Assembly: GCA_030549495.1 (NCBI GenBank)
Contig: JAUIRK010000906.1
Coordinates: forward strand, 1-64,000
Direction: 5' to 3'
Length of the DNA: 64,000 nt
Source: Nectonema munidae
Taxonomy: Eukaryota; Nematomorpha; Nectonematoida; Nectonematidae
Shown here: piece by piece, positions 34,191 to 64,000 of the stretch
Position numbering within the stretch: the first letter of the stretch is position 1
Layout: each line of letters begins with the position of its first letter
Position numbers and translations under genes: made by a program
Notes under the pieces: model-generated
Told to the model about the DNA's origin: nothing
The model's input: only the letters and a program-made list of their open reading frames with translations
Databases searched by the model: none

Positions 34191-34499
34191 CGCCTGACTT
34201 GAATTTATTATAGTCTAGCATCAGAGGCGTAGCCATATTATGCTAATACAACTGTAAAACAAAGAGTTTTAAGAAGTCAACGATGCTCAATGCCGCATGA
34301 AAGAAAGAAGGATCTTATGCTTGTTTCGTATCTGAAAGAGTATACAAAAAAATTTCAACAATGAAATCTTGCAATTTTTCTTCCAAACAAATAAATTTGT
34401 GATACTTCATAATTTCCAAATAAAAATTTTTTTATTGATATCGCATTACTGAAATCCTTAAAGTACATATGCTACATTCTTTTTTGGTAAAAATGTCTG

Positions 34500-34741
34500 C
34501 TTTACATATAAAAATGTCTGCCTCCCCCCCCCCCCCCCGAATTCTTTGTATTCCCCTCCAACTTCTATTTTCTGGATACGCCTAGTGGCATAGCCAGAGG
34601 AGGGGGCAAGGGGGGCAGTGCCCCCCCCACCCCAAACACCTTTTCTGCCCCCCCCCCCCCCAAATAATTTTATTTCCAATATGCTTGCCCCCCTAAATTC
34701 CTTACATGCCCCCCCAACTTCCATTTTTTGGCTACGCCACT
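34500..34741. mobile_element. C-rich MITE with AGTGGCGTAGCCA ends, next to an older partial copy
   Basis: AGTGGCATAGCCA at 34584 pairs with the complement of TGGCTACGCCACT ending at 34741. The interior is nearly all G tracts, then C tracts. Directly left, 34500-34583 repeats the right-hand part (C tract, CCCCTCCAACTTCTATTTTC, TGGATACGCC). So one copy is inserted at the edge of another, or two copies lie in tandem. Confidence 0.6.
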
Positions 34742-34809
34742 GTTTAAATAAAGTCAAATGTAAATTTATTTACAAGTGAAAAAATTATCATGACAAAAAA
34801 TTAACAAAC

Positions 34810-36495
34810 AATGCAAAATGACCATTATTTAAAGCGCTTTTTCTTAGCTCATCTCTGATATACAACTTCTGGGTTGTCTCTCATTAAACTCCAACAAAAT
34901 CAGCCATCATGCTTGAGTCCCATCGGGCCTGATAACGTTCTTCCATCGTTTTAATATCTTTATGAAAACGTTCCCCTTGTTCTTCACTAACATCTCCAAG
35001 ATTTTCTGGAAACTTGTCCAAATGGCTATGCAAGTAATGAATTCAGATGCTCATTCTACATCCAAGACCCATAAAGCTGACAAGTAGCTCTTCAACAATT
35101 TCTTTATAGTTTTCAGCTTTCTTGTTTCCGAGAAAATTTTGCACGACGTTACAAAACGCAGTCCAAGCTCTTGCCCTCTTCTTTAGTCATTGTTGCAAGG
35201 AAATGATGATCTTTCATCAACGTTCTATTTTGAGGTCTATCAAATATTACGGCTCTTTTTTCTCCACTAAGTCCAGGAAATGCTAAACATATATAACTAA
35301 AGCATTGCCCATTGTGATCAAGAGCTTTTACAAACTGTTTTATGTGTAGAGGAGGAAACACTATTCTATTTCTGTCAAGTAGAGGTTTATTGATCACATT
35401 TTTATCTCCTGGTGTTAAACGTTGTCTAAGTGGTCAATCTTTTTTCTTCTAATGTTCTTCAGTAGCTCTACTATCCCAGTAGCATAGAAAACAAGAATAT
35501 TTTGTGTATCCTCCTTGCTGGCAAAGAAGAAAGTTAATCATTTTGAGATCAACACATATCAACCAACCATGAACATGATATTGCAACTTTTCCAAAACAA
35601 TTTTGATGTTATTATATTCTTCTTTGAGTTTAACAGAGTAACCAATTGGGACAGAACCATACATATTACCATTGTGTAGTAAAACACATTTTAAACTTTT
35701 TTTGGAACTGTCAACGAAAAGTCTCCAATCCCTTGGATCATATGCTATCAGCCCCATAGCCCTTTTACATTTTTACAATAAACAAAGTCGTTGTCTGATT
35801 CAAAGTATTTATGCAGTTTTTCTTCACTGTTACGATAGAACGTGATACTTGTACCAGGTTTTAACATTCGTTTTTCTTGCAATCTTGAAGCTAATAATTC
35901 AGCAGATTCTTTTGAAAGATATAGGTCTCTAACAAGATCATTTAACTCAGACTGTGTGAACAAAGAGGGTTTTTCAAGCTCTGAATCACAGATTTGAAAA
36001 TTATCTTCTTTTTCATTTTCAGAAGAAGTTGAGCTGACATGTGTGGTTGACATGCTCAATAAAAGTTTGAACAGGCAGTTCTTCACAATGTGGGACAGGC
36101 CGAATAGCTGAAGGGAGACTTGAATATTTCATATGCTGCTTGTTTTTTCTATTAAAACCTTTAACATCGACCATACAGAAGTAGCAATCATCTAAGTGAC
36201 TGGGCTCTCGCCAAATCATTGACACACCAAACTTGAGTTTAACTTGTTTTCCTTGGGACCATGATCTTAAGGTTTCAAGACACGACTTGCATACAATATG
36301 AGAAGCCCAAATCTTGTCTTGATCTCCAAGAGGCACTTTGAAATATGCAGAATACACACTCCTTGCAAAGTTAGTGATGTTTACGCCTTTGAGATTCTTA
36401 ATTATGGCTTCCACAAATATAACAAAATTTATCTGGATCATTTGAACATTTTCTTCAGGATTTTGAAAACATTTCAGTTTAACAGAATAGCACAA
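34810..36495 (-). pseudogene. Uncharacterised zinc-finger/transposase-like family, copy B
   Basis: Best preserved of three copies. On the minus strand, an N-terminal zinc region reads DKFCYICG (about 36440), LGDQDKIWASHIVCKSC (about 36320-36270), FGVSMIWREPSHLDDCYFC (about 36225-36165) and SAIRPVPHCEELPVQ (about 36105-36060). Then come LNDLVRDLYLSKESAELLAS (35970-35905), WRLFVDSSKKSLKCVLLHNG (about 35735-35675), LICVDLKMINFLLC (about 35565-35525) and YTKYSCFLCYWDSRA (about 35505-35460). FPPLHIKQFVKALDHNG (35365-35315) follows. The last blocks are KFPENLGDVSEEQGERFHKD and SSMMADF, then CWSLMRD (about 35025-34870). Asp in VDSS and VDLK, then CxxC, then E/D in GERFHKDI, would suit an RNase-H-fold DDE core with a zinc insert, but this is inference. 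Length is about 1.7 kb with a few frame breaks and no intron seen. Confidence 0.7.
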
Positions 36496-36689
36496 ATTGT
36501 CAAAAATTACGAATTAATCTGTTAAAAAAGAAAAGTTTAAATATTTAGATAAAAAAATTGAAAATATTTGAAAATTTAAATTAATTAAATAAATATATTG
36601 GCATTGCAAGTATACAATTAGATATACCTATCTTTGTATACGTGATATTTAAATGTTAATTTTTTACCGAAACGAGATGTGGTGGGGCA

Positions 36690-37290
36690 AATCTGATATC
36701 AGATCTGCATTCAGCATCACAAAATTAGTCTAAAACAGGTAGTTCATGCCAGAAAAAATTTTTTATCTGTAGACCTGTGTTATGTGATGTGAAGAATCTA
36801 TTCATATATATCCCACAAACTTTAGGTAAACTTGAGCTGATCACTAGTCTTTTGACAATTTCTTCTGGGGAAAAATAGTTTTTGTGATGAAGACTACATA
36901 TACTTCTGGCTTGAAAACATAAAAAGCTCTCGCATCAATGCAATGATAGCATTTAACGGGTCTTGCTTGATCTCATAAATTCTCAAGGATGTCATTCCAC
37001 GAAATTTTCTCAGCTGTTCATCCACCGTAACTCAGGAGTGTAATATTTAGAGCAAATATGAAAGATATGCTCATGTAGAAAGCGAACAGCTGATAATTTA
37101 TCATTAGGATCTTTCTATTTTTTTGTCGAAGCGTATGAACCTATGTATCAATAAAAACATGTAGCGCTTCATTGTAGCTTTTATGAAAGGCTCACCACTT
37201 TTTTGGAAAAAAAGCACTTAATATCTAACTTTTCATTTTTTGCTTGACCAATGAAAAGGAGGCATGCTAAATAAGCGAATAAATCAGCTA
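36690..37290 (-). pseudogene. piggyBac transposase core fragment (element 4)
   Basis: Minus-strand blocks: ADLFAYLACLLFIGQAKNEK (about 37285-37225), PNDKLSAVRFLHEHIFHICS then KYYTPELR (about 37110-37040), VDEQLRKFRGMTSLRIYE (about 37030-36975; first catalytic Asp) and HHKNYFSPEEIVKRLV with IYMNRFFTS (about 36890-36785). In the last, the usual MDxxF Asp reads Asn. This is a different lineage from elements 1-3. Confidence 0.6.
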
Positions 37291-37434
37291 CAGAAAATTT
37301 CACATAGTCCAGGTTCTAATCTTAAATGTATAAGCAATATATGTCAAATTAAGTGTCATCTAAATTGAAAAAAAGTTTTGGGTACATTCAGTGTGATACA
37401 TTGAAGTAAGCAAAAAATTAATTTTATAAAGTTA

Positions 37435-39261
37435 GTGATAAATTTTGAATATGTGAGTTCGCCACAAACTTGTGAAATTATGAATATACAAAAAACTTAT
37501 ACAAAATCAGATGCACAATTTGTTATTACGTCTGTGATGGATAAGCGGTTGAAAAAAGGAGAATATCAAAAGCCATGCATGAAAAAAATCGGAAAAAGTT
37601 TATATAATACAATTACTGATGTTAGTAGAAGTATTTCAAAGAAAAGTAAAAAAATTTCGGGAGGAAATTCAATTCCAAAAACCGAATTTCCAGAGCTTCA
37701 GATTTTTTATATTAAATTTTGTATAACATTTAAAATCCTTGATATATAAAAATATTAATTAAAAATCACTGCAACTTCGATAATAATAAGTGCTCAACAA
37801 CTAAAATATTAATAGAAATGATCACTCGCCAATTTGTTCGACCCATACTTCGCAAAATTACTTTACAGTTCACTGATTCAGTAAACCTTGATTGCAATTG
37901 TCATGGCTCACTTGTGTGCATTAGGTATACAACTACTCAACATTTTTTTTATTTCAATCCTGCACCACTTTCAGATGAACTTTTATTTAAAAATGGCCAA
38001 GAAAACTTTTTTTATTTTTTTTTTAAAAACGTCACCCATGACACAAATTTTATTGTATGCATATTGACTGAAAGGTAAGAAACTTTTTAAACTTATTTTG
38101 ACATAAAAACTATATTTGTTTCGCTTTTTTAGATATTTAGATGTCATTTAAAAAAGGTTCTAATATAATTTTAAAAAAAAACAAAAAAAAGGTATGAAAA
38201 CCTCACCCAATTTCAAGATTTTCCTGCAAGAAATGAAGTTTAAATTGAAGAGCTTTCATTGGCAAATAAAAATAGGATGATCACATAGCTGGTCGGTATA
38301 AATGCTTGGGAAATTCAATCAAAAGTAAAAAAGAAAGAATTAAATTTATTTGTAATAAAGTTTGTTTTCTTTGGTTAGAAGTTTTAAACTTTCCGTGTTT
38401 GACAAATGAAGCTGTTTGTTCGAAAATAGACTTTTCTCTCTTAGATATAATTTTTGACATCACGAAAGTTGAAGGTTCATGGCTTAATTCTGAGGACAAA
38501 CAACTTTATTTTATACAACTTGAAAACATGAGAAGAGTTGGTTTTTCATCGAGAAAAGAAGCAAGTAAAGAAACAATTCATCCATCGAAAAGATTGAAAT
38601 CGAATTCACAAACAGCTGAGTCTTACATTAGGTCAATGAGCCAAGTCGAAGAAAATGATGAAGAAAGCTTTAGTTTAGAATGTAGTAATGACAATGTGAT
38701 TGAAGAAAACCCGATACGGAAAACTAAAAGTAAGTGTGAATTGGCAAGGCAACTTATTACAAAAATGAATTTGTCGACACGTAAAGCATCAATGGTATGC
38801 GAGCAATTGTCACGGGAATGTATTGAATTGCCCTCTTCGACACAGCAAGGCATACACAAAGCTTTTTATAGAGAGGCGAAAAAGACCAGTCAAGTTAATT
38901 GAAAGTTTACATAAGCTTCATTGGAGTTTGCATTTTGACCGGAAAGTGATTGAAGGGAGAGAATATCAGGCGATCATTGTCAAGAACAATAATAAAAAGT
39001 TCAAAATAAGGGCAATTCAATTGAAGAACGGTAAATCCGAGACTATTTCTCAGAGTATCGCTAAAGTTTTAGATGATTTCACTTTATGAAGCTCAATTAA
39101 AATGAATGTTTGTGACACAAGAAGTGTCAATACCGAAAAACGAAGTGGTGTTGTTGTAAGGATACAGAACAGGTTTTTATCCAAGAATCAAAGCAAGTCA
39201 CAATTTATAGGCTATACTGATCTTTACATTTGCGAGATTTTTTTCTCCTCACTTGATCCAA
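37435..39261 (+). pseudogene. Third uncharacterised element-like gene, split by a MITE
   Basis: An N-terminal open stretch (37435-37749) is lysine-rich. The main part (38306-38902, 198 codons) has KFICNKVCFLWLEVLNFPCL, a Ser/Glu-rich linker, and LSTRKASMVCEQLSRECIEL. An overlapping frame (38823-39089) gives LHKLHWSLHFDRKVIEGREY and ISQSIAKVLDDFTL. KMNVCDTRSVNTEKRSGVVV (about 39101-39160) then looks like the CDTTSVNTGxxxGVVVRIQ catalytic block of a widespread invertebrate family. The read enters the MITE at 39262 and is not found again. I take it as a transposase-derived fossil, distantly hAT-like. Frames change at least twice. Confidence 0.55.
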
Positions 39262-39466
39262 CAGTGGCGCAGGCAGGACTAGGCCTGTGGAACAGCGCTG
39301 CTTGCATTGATGAAGTGTTGAACATTTTTTCGCAAAATTCCATAGGCTTAAACTTTTTTAAGGAAATTTTGTTGACTAATTTTGTGGAAAATGAGGGATT
39401 TTTACTTTTTTGAAAAAAATATGTCCTTTTGTCGCACCTCATTTTTTATTTTTCGCCACGCTACTG
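39262..39466. mobile_element. CAGTGGCG MITE, copy 1
   Basis: Same family as 59788-60024. Shared blocks are GAAGTGTTGAA, TTTTTTCGCAAAA, AAAAAATGTCC/GCTCC and ATTTTTTATTTTTCG at the right end. Ends are CAGTGGCGCAG and the complement of CCACGCTACTG. It interrupts the element-like gene at 37435-39261. Confidence 0.7.
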
Positions 39467-40410
39467 GATCTAGTCTAATTGCCATATCTTCTTTCCCATA
39501 ATTTATTAAAATTAATAAATATAAGCGGTTTCATTTACTTATTAACCGCGCTTTATTTAAAACTTCAATTACCAAAAATTTAAACATAGGAATCCTACTT
39601 GAATCTTCTATTTAAACAAGTAACATACTGTCAAAATCTTAAATTTCTACATAATCTTAAAAGAGTTCTTGAATAGTGTAGTATAGATTTTATAAACAGT
39701 TTTATCGAGTCTGACTTAGTGCATTGGGAATTGCCATTTTAATATGCTTGGCAATATTTGGTCGTTTCGAATTTTGACATTTGAATTGACTTCACTTATC
39801 CAAAAGCATATCAAAGATAAAAATTTTGAGTAGCCAACATAAGAACTGGGAACGTGATACATCTTAGATTGTATATATTACAAGCTCTCTCGTTATTATT
39901 GAATGAGCACGGGGAAAATATATCATAAGGTGTTAAAAATAAGACGTTTTCTCTGAGAATCGATAAGCGAAATAAAAGTAAAATTATTTTATTATTTCTT
40001 TGTCTAAGAAATATTTAGTCAAGAACTTATAATCATATCAAATGCACCAAGTTGAAGTTTTTTTTATTATAAATTTATGTATTTACACTAGCATTGATGA
40101 ATGGTATATGCAATTTATTTGTGCTAAATCCTCAAAAGATTTTTGATACAAAAGTGGCCATGCATGTGATGATTATTTTCTATTATAACTTTCCTCATAG
40201 CAAGTCTGAAATTTTGAAGCACCAATTAAATGCGAACTTTGAAGAAAATATCTAGCTCCGGGATCGTGAACCTGTTGCTCTTTTGATTCCTGGTAGTGGT
40301 TCTTTTCTGCGTTGAAAAAACATATTAAAATGAATAAACGGTTATTTTATCATATACTTTCGATTTCATCTCCATTTATTATCAAACAATAAGAAACGAG
40401 ATTTTTTCAT
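39467..40410. other. Intergenic AT-rich sequence
   Basis: Nothing recognised. Confidence 0.4.
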
Positions 40411-40420
40411 TATTTATTAT

Positions 40421-40871
40421 TAATTAATTAATTAATTAAGTTGTTTTGTGACGTTCGCACCCATCCTTTCGGATATCGTGGCCCGCCCTGAATGCTGAGT
40501 CCAAGTCTAACTGGACTTTCCATCCCACTAAACACCAATCGGCCCTTGTTACAAAAGAATAGCTCTATTATATATAGTATTTTACAAGAATTTATGTTAC
40601 AATATATAAATACAACTGAGAGAACGATACAATCCTAACGCGAACGCTCCCAATTTGGGAAAAAAACTTATTGTCTAGTGATAGCTTGATTACTAACCAC
40701 GTAGAATCGCGTCGCTAGAGCACTACTTAACCGTAAAAACCTTTGAATTCTTCAGAGGAAGAAAACGAGGGTAAAAAACCGGCACTGAAAAATCTACTAG
40801 GCCCGATCGAGGATCGAACTCGAGATCTTTGGTTTACGAGACCAACGCCTTACCACTTGGCCACCGAGCCA
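40421..40871 (-). mobile_element. tRNA-Thr-derived SINE with 10-bp target duplication
   Basis: The head (40870 down to 40799, minus strand) folds as a full tRNA-Thr with anticodon CGT: a seven-pair acceptor stem with two G-T pairs, D arm GCCAAGTGGTAAGGC, anticodon arm TTGGT-CTCGTAA-ACCAA, and a T arm with GTTCGATCC. It is followed by a body of about 350 bp and a TTAATTAATTAATTAATT tail at 40421-40438. TATTTATTAT flanks the unit on both sides (40411-40420 and 40872-40881). The tail plus duplication show a retroposed SINE, not a stand-alone tRNA gene. The near-perfect head suggests recent origin. Confidence 0.85.
40799..40870 (-). promoter_or_regulatory. Internal Pol III promoter (tRNA-Thr-like head of the SINE)
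   Basis: A box TGGCCAAGTGG and B box AGTTCGATCCT sit at the normal spacing. A run of five T (minus strand, 40792-40788) shortly after the head could stop transcription early. Confidence 0.75.
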
Positions 40872-40881
40872 TATTTATTAT

Positions 40882-42934
40882 GTGATATCAAATGATGTCA
40901 GATTTTTGAGTTGATATCTTAATTAAAAACATATATAATTTACCCGTAGAGAAAGCATTTTGACTTCCAATTAAAAAAACTTCATGAAAGATTATAAGGC
41001 TATTTTTGTGAGCAAAAAAGCAAATGAATTTCAAAAATAATATAAAAACTTTCTAATCTGAGTATAATAATAATAATCAATCAATAAAAGATAAAAACAC
41101 GCAAAAATAAACATATCACAAGCCTTCCTAATTTACTATTTCGACCTGTAAACTAGAGCCAATCATTTTATTTATAATAAAGTGTGTTTGCTTTTATTTT
41201 AATTTAAATCCAAATACATTCATATTCCACTGATGTGCATTGCACTTCTCGTTGTTTTATTGCTCAGTTGGAACAGAAAAAGTGTATAAAAAAGATTGAA
41301 CGTTTAAGGTACGAGTTATATTTTATTTTCGAAAGTGCGACCAACTTATAAAGAGCATAACAGAAAGGTAAAAATTTTTACAGTGTAAGAAATGGCCACA
41401 TGTGAGGATAAAAAGAGCCACAAGTTGATTCTAGGCTTAAAATTTGTTGATTTAATCTGGTGTTTTTAGAGAGAAAGAAAGCATAAAAGTAAATTAAAAA
41501 CCAAATTAACAACAAAAACATTCATTTTCATCAATGTGTTTTTTGTATTTTTGAGAAAATAATTTCTTTCGGGAATGAATCTAGTTAAAAAAAAAAAGCT
41601 TTTCCAACTGGTTAATGTGGTGGACGCACTGTAATCACAAGAGCCACGCCAGATCAATTGGCCAACTTGGATGAATTTAAACGTAGATTGTAGTTAAGCT
41701 TGCAAAAAATATATTTCTTATAGGTAAAATATTGGCCAACTCTACCACTGCTCGGCGAAGGAAAGCTCCTAGAGAGAGTGCGGTGAAAGAAGCAAAAGAT
41801 TAAAAGAAAAGTTCGGACTATGCTAATATACACAATACGCGAATTAGGATAAAACGTGTGCAGCGAATGAAAGTATCAGGAAATTTTTTGATTCGTTCAA
41901 ATTCATATAAATAAGTTTATTAAAAAACATAAAACTTGACGGAAACACAAAAATAATAAAGTATAAAGTAATATGCGCCAGTTTTACTGCAGGTGGCTAT
42001 ATATTTAATAACAATGTACATATGAAGTTGTGATCAAAATTACCATTTTACCACTACTATTAAAAGGGTTAAAATTAATTTCAAAAATACAAAAGTGAAT
42101 AATGACGAAATTATCGCATAAAATCATAGAGTGAATATGCATGTTATGCACAAAGTTACCATTTAACAAATACATACACATTTATGTGTAGAAGTAACAT
42201 TTTTACAAGTCAGCGTGTCCAAAACGAGGAATTAACATGTCTATCACTTCAAACTCAGGAAAAATAATCCATAGCCTATCCTTCAGCACAGCAAAGCCTA
42301 GCGTAATACACGTTAAATGTCCAATGCACACTTAACTTAGGCGCACATATAGGGAAAATATATAAATTAAGAAAGATGAATACACTTCAAATTTGGTGAA
42401 TCAATAGGCTGAGATATTGCAAAGAGGGATTCTACGTTGTTCACGAAGGAAGAAGAGTTTAAAAACTTGAACATCTACATAAAACATTGGCAGCAAGGAG
42501 GCAAGATCTACTTTTACATGCATACTGTTAATTTTGTAATGGAAAAGTGGAGTTGTACCTATCTGTGTTATACTCAAACTTGATTACATACATATATTTA
42601 TTTATATTAAGGAATATTGCCGCGCTTAGATTGAAAATAGTGTGTAGTGAATTAAAAAATACATAGATATTTGAAAATGCAATTAAAAGACTGACTTAAT
42701 TGCAGAGAAGGTGTGTGAGAACAGTAACAAGAAATACGCAGTGTGAATGAAAAGTGAGAAGAAATTGCCATTAAAATACACAGGACACAATCGTGATCAA
42801 GATAGGAATAAAAGTGAGGACAACAATTTAATTTGAGGGTGAAGTTTGATGGGAGTATGAAATATTAAAGTTTGATAGGAATTTGTAGTGGTAAAAAAAT
42901 TGATATTGGCACTATTCAAGAGGTCGGTGCTTTT
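40882..42934. other. Downstream flank / 3' UTR of the G beta gene
   Basis: On the minus strand this follows the Gbeta stop. Several AATAAA-type signals occur on the minus strand (for example near 42598 and 41925); which is used cannot be told. No other gene recognised. Confidence 0.4.
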
Positions 42935-61760
<18,826 letters not shown>

Positions 61761-63584
61761 CTGAAGAAAATGAAGAAATGTTATGAGTGAAACGGGCATA
61801 ATACAACTTTGAACAAAATTACAAAAACATGATACAAATGGGCCTTCTACTAGATTAGACATTAAAACCCCTGAGTTATAGAAAGCAAGACGTACGCGAG
61901 CAAATCTTTAGAAAGAAGATTGGAAAGTCTCAAAACAATAACTTTAAAACGATACATATTAACGTGAGAAGCTTTCCAATATTAGAAAATCTCAAGGTCA
62001 AACAAAGAACAAACAAATCCCTTCTTAAGTTAATACTAGATGAAAGCGTGCAATGTATACATTCTGCTAAACCACATACACATATATAATATATAGGGGG
62101 ATTGAATTTCACTGTGTAACTTGATGCGTGGCCGGGTCTTATGCCGATTAAAACATATCATATACTTTATTTCTCCTAAACAAGAAAGTATAACCGAACA
62201 TGTTCGTTAAAGTATTCCTTCATAGGCGAAATATTAGTTCTACATTTTAAAATAAAAGTCAGTACTAGAAGTTTCCATTTAAAGGTTCGACTATAAGCAT
62301 TAAAAGTTTTTTATGCTGTTCACTATACTCAACCATATTGGAACAAATTTTCACCAAAAATTAAATGGCCTAGAACTAATTATAAATAAGTTCTTTTTTA
62401 TGTTGGAAGAAGTACCATTTCGATAATGCTGTTATATAAACTTAAATGGCTATTAGAAATAGAAAAATCGTTCAACCTGCCAGTTGGAACGATCTTGATG
62501 ACCGCGTTCGACCTGCGGGTCGTATATTTAAAACACGACTTTTTCAATTTTACAATAGAAACAGTTTCTTCTAACAAAAAATAATGAATTCCACCAACAT
62601 ATAAAAATGGCGCCTCCCCTCGTGGTAAAAGGAATTAGGTACCACCAATGCTAAAAAAATGTTCTTACTTAAAAAGAATATTTCAAAATGATACAAAAAA
62701 TATATTGTAAAATTTCAAGTATAAGTGCACCATTTGGAATATATTAAACGTTCGCAGTGTGAATGGGTTTGGTTTTTCACTATGCAATGATTTCAAATGT
62801 GTTTTTGGAGGAGTTAGTAATTTTGTAACTGAACAATTTTAAAATTATAGGAGAACAAATTTTTTTTATTACTCAAATTCAATAGTGTAAAACTTTTGCA
62901 GCGAGGCCACAAAAAGACGCACAATACACTAAGCTACATGAATACCAATTTAAGTGGAAATAAGCAAATAAAGTATAGAACTTCTATGTACTCATTTATT
63001 CTCTTAGATTTTTAACCTTTGTAGGCCTTCTTTTTTCTTTGAATATTCAACTTCATATAGTTTTTTGTGTAGTACAATTAGGCTAAAATCTCCTTAAAAA
63101 GAATTTAGAATGACTTTCATGTTTGTTTCGGTGAAGAGGACAATCTTCTTGAAATTAAAGAAAATGAAATAGAAATAAATGAGCATAGTCCAAACTTCAC
63201 CTTCTTCAACACTTTCCACGCATTTTTTACATTTTTTGCACTACATGTATCTTAGGTCTTTCACATTTTTTCAATTTATTTTAAGATACTATACTTTCTT
63301 TATTCATCCAAGACTTTCTAATTCTTCTATTTACTGCAATTTCACATATTTAGTTCTCTTTCATAGATAAGTAAAATGGTTTACAACTTGCTAGGGATTT
63401 ACTAATTACTTGCCAAATGACAATATTTTTCCCACCTAAAATCATTTTGATATGCTTTTATGAGCGCCCCCTAAATTCAAATATCACTATATCTATGAAT
63501 AGGTCATTTTTTTTTGGTTTGGGAAAAGGTCATTTAAACAGACACCACACAGAAACTTGCTTCTAACGTTGTCTTTATTTAAAA
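61761..63584. other. Intron or 5' flank of Gbeta
   Basis: The exon for the N-terminal helix (M-x-E-L-D-x-L-R-Q-E-A-E) was searched for by eye on the minus strand and not found. AT-rich, nothing else recognised. Confidence 0.4.
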
Positions 63585-63760
63585 TGTAATTTTCTGTAAT
63601 CATAATTTTTTATCTTTATTGATTTCAAAACCTTTCGCTTCAAATAAGTTGATGCATAGCTTCACCTTTTCGTTTATTACATTTTCAGATTAGCCAATCG
63701 AAACTAAATCATCTGCATATAGTAGCTTCGATAACAATGATAAACAGCGAAGGACTCAAA
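63585..63760 (-). mobile_element. RTE-like LINE reverse transcriptase fragment
   Basis: The minus strand reads LSPSLFIIVIEA, then in another frame LLYADDLVSIG and, after a stop, EKVKLCINLFEAKGFEINKD. YADD is the catalytic RT motif, and LSPLLFIIVxEA plus FEAKGxxxN are its neighbours in RTE-type LINEs. The 12 or so residues normally between the first two blocks are deleted. No ends visible. Confidence 0.7.
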
Positions 63761-64000
63761 ACGGGAAAATTTATTGAGAATATAACGTATGGAAATGCTT
63801 ATAAAACAAGCCAAAGCATAGGAAAATTTGGAATCTACAACGAATACACACAACGCCTAGTTACACACTTGTTTGTATTTCTGTTTACATTCGTTCTATT
63901 CTTCGAATATAGTCTCTTATTTCCTTGCTTGTAATGAATATTGCGAAGTCAGGGTATAAAGCGTTAAAACAGTGTTGCTGTGGTCATTTTAGCACAGAGA

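Noticed and set aside
40799-40870. Stand-alone tRNA-Thr(CGT) gene
   Set aside because: The tRNA fold is good, but the unit continues into a body with a TTAA-repeat tail and is flanked by a 10-bp direct repeat, so it is the head of a SINE.

Overview
This window is AT-rich animal nuclear DNA (roughly 70% A+T by eye) from an invertebrate, most likely an arthropod. The evidence is spliced mitochondrial and signalling genes with GT-AG introns, very dense hAT and piggyBac DNA transposons, an RTE-like LINE and tRNA-derived SINEs. The species cannot be named from the sequence. I recall a SINE like the tRNA-Thr one here from arachnid genomes, but that is memory, not proof.

Only two host genes are supported. 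(1) A mitochondrial OXA1/OXA1L insertase gene on the + strand has six exons between 7587 and 29248; its N-terminal exon(s) were not found. All exon joins are in phase. One intron of about 13.9 kb (7731-21633) is packed with transposons. (2) A heterotrimeric G-protein beta subunit gene (Gbeta1/Gbeta13F type) on the - strand has seven exons between 61760 and 42935. They encode 321 residues and a stop; only about 19 N-terminal residues are missing. The two genes converge, with about 13.7 kb of repeat-rich DNA between them.

Layout. 1-6.4 kb: a degraded Ty3/gypsy element (-) whose 5' LTR carries a nested piggyBac. 6.4-29.2 kb: the OXA1L gene, with introns holding a BED-finger hAT split by a MITE, an uncharacterised element-like gene (9.9-11.1 kb), copy A of a conserved uncharacterised family (13.7-15.2 kb), a hAT with a perfect 8-bp target duplication (15.3-17.9 kb), a second piggyBac with both TTAA sites (18.0-20.4 kb) and several MITEs. 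29.2-42.9 kb: intergenic, with pogo-like and RTE LINE remnants, two more piggyBac fragments, copy B of the uncharacterised family, a third element-like gene family split by a MITE, and a tRNA-Thr SINE with a 10-bp target duplication. 42.9-61.8 kb: the Gbeta gene, with introns holding SINEs, a hAT with nested repeats, copy C of the uncharacterised family and more MITEs. 61.8-64 kb: an RTE reverse-transcriptase fragment.

The best candidate for an undescribed system is the family at 34810-36495, 13683-15214 and 56534-56712. It pairs an N-terminal zinc-finger region with a possible RNase-H-like core and recurs three times in 64 kb. Two other uncharacterised families (9946-11085 and 37435-39261) look like further transposase lineages. 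The two host genes have no evident functional link: one acts in the mitochondrial inner membrane, the other in plasma-membrane signalling.
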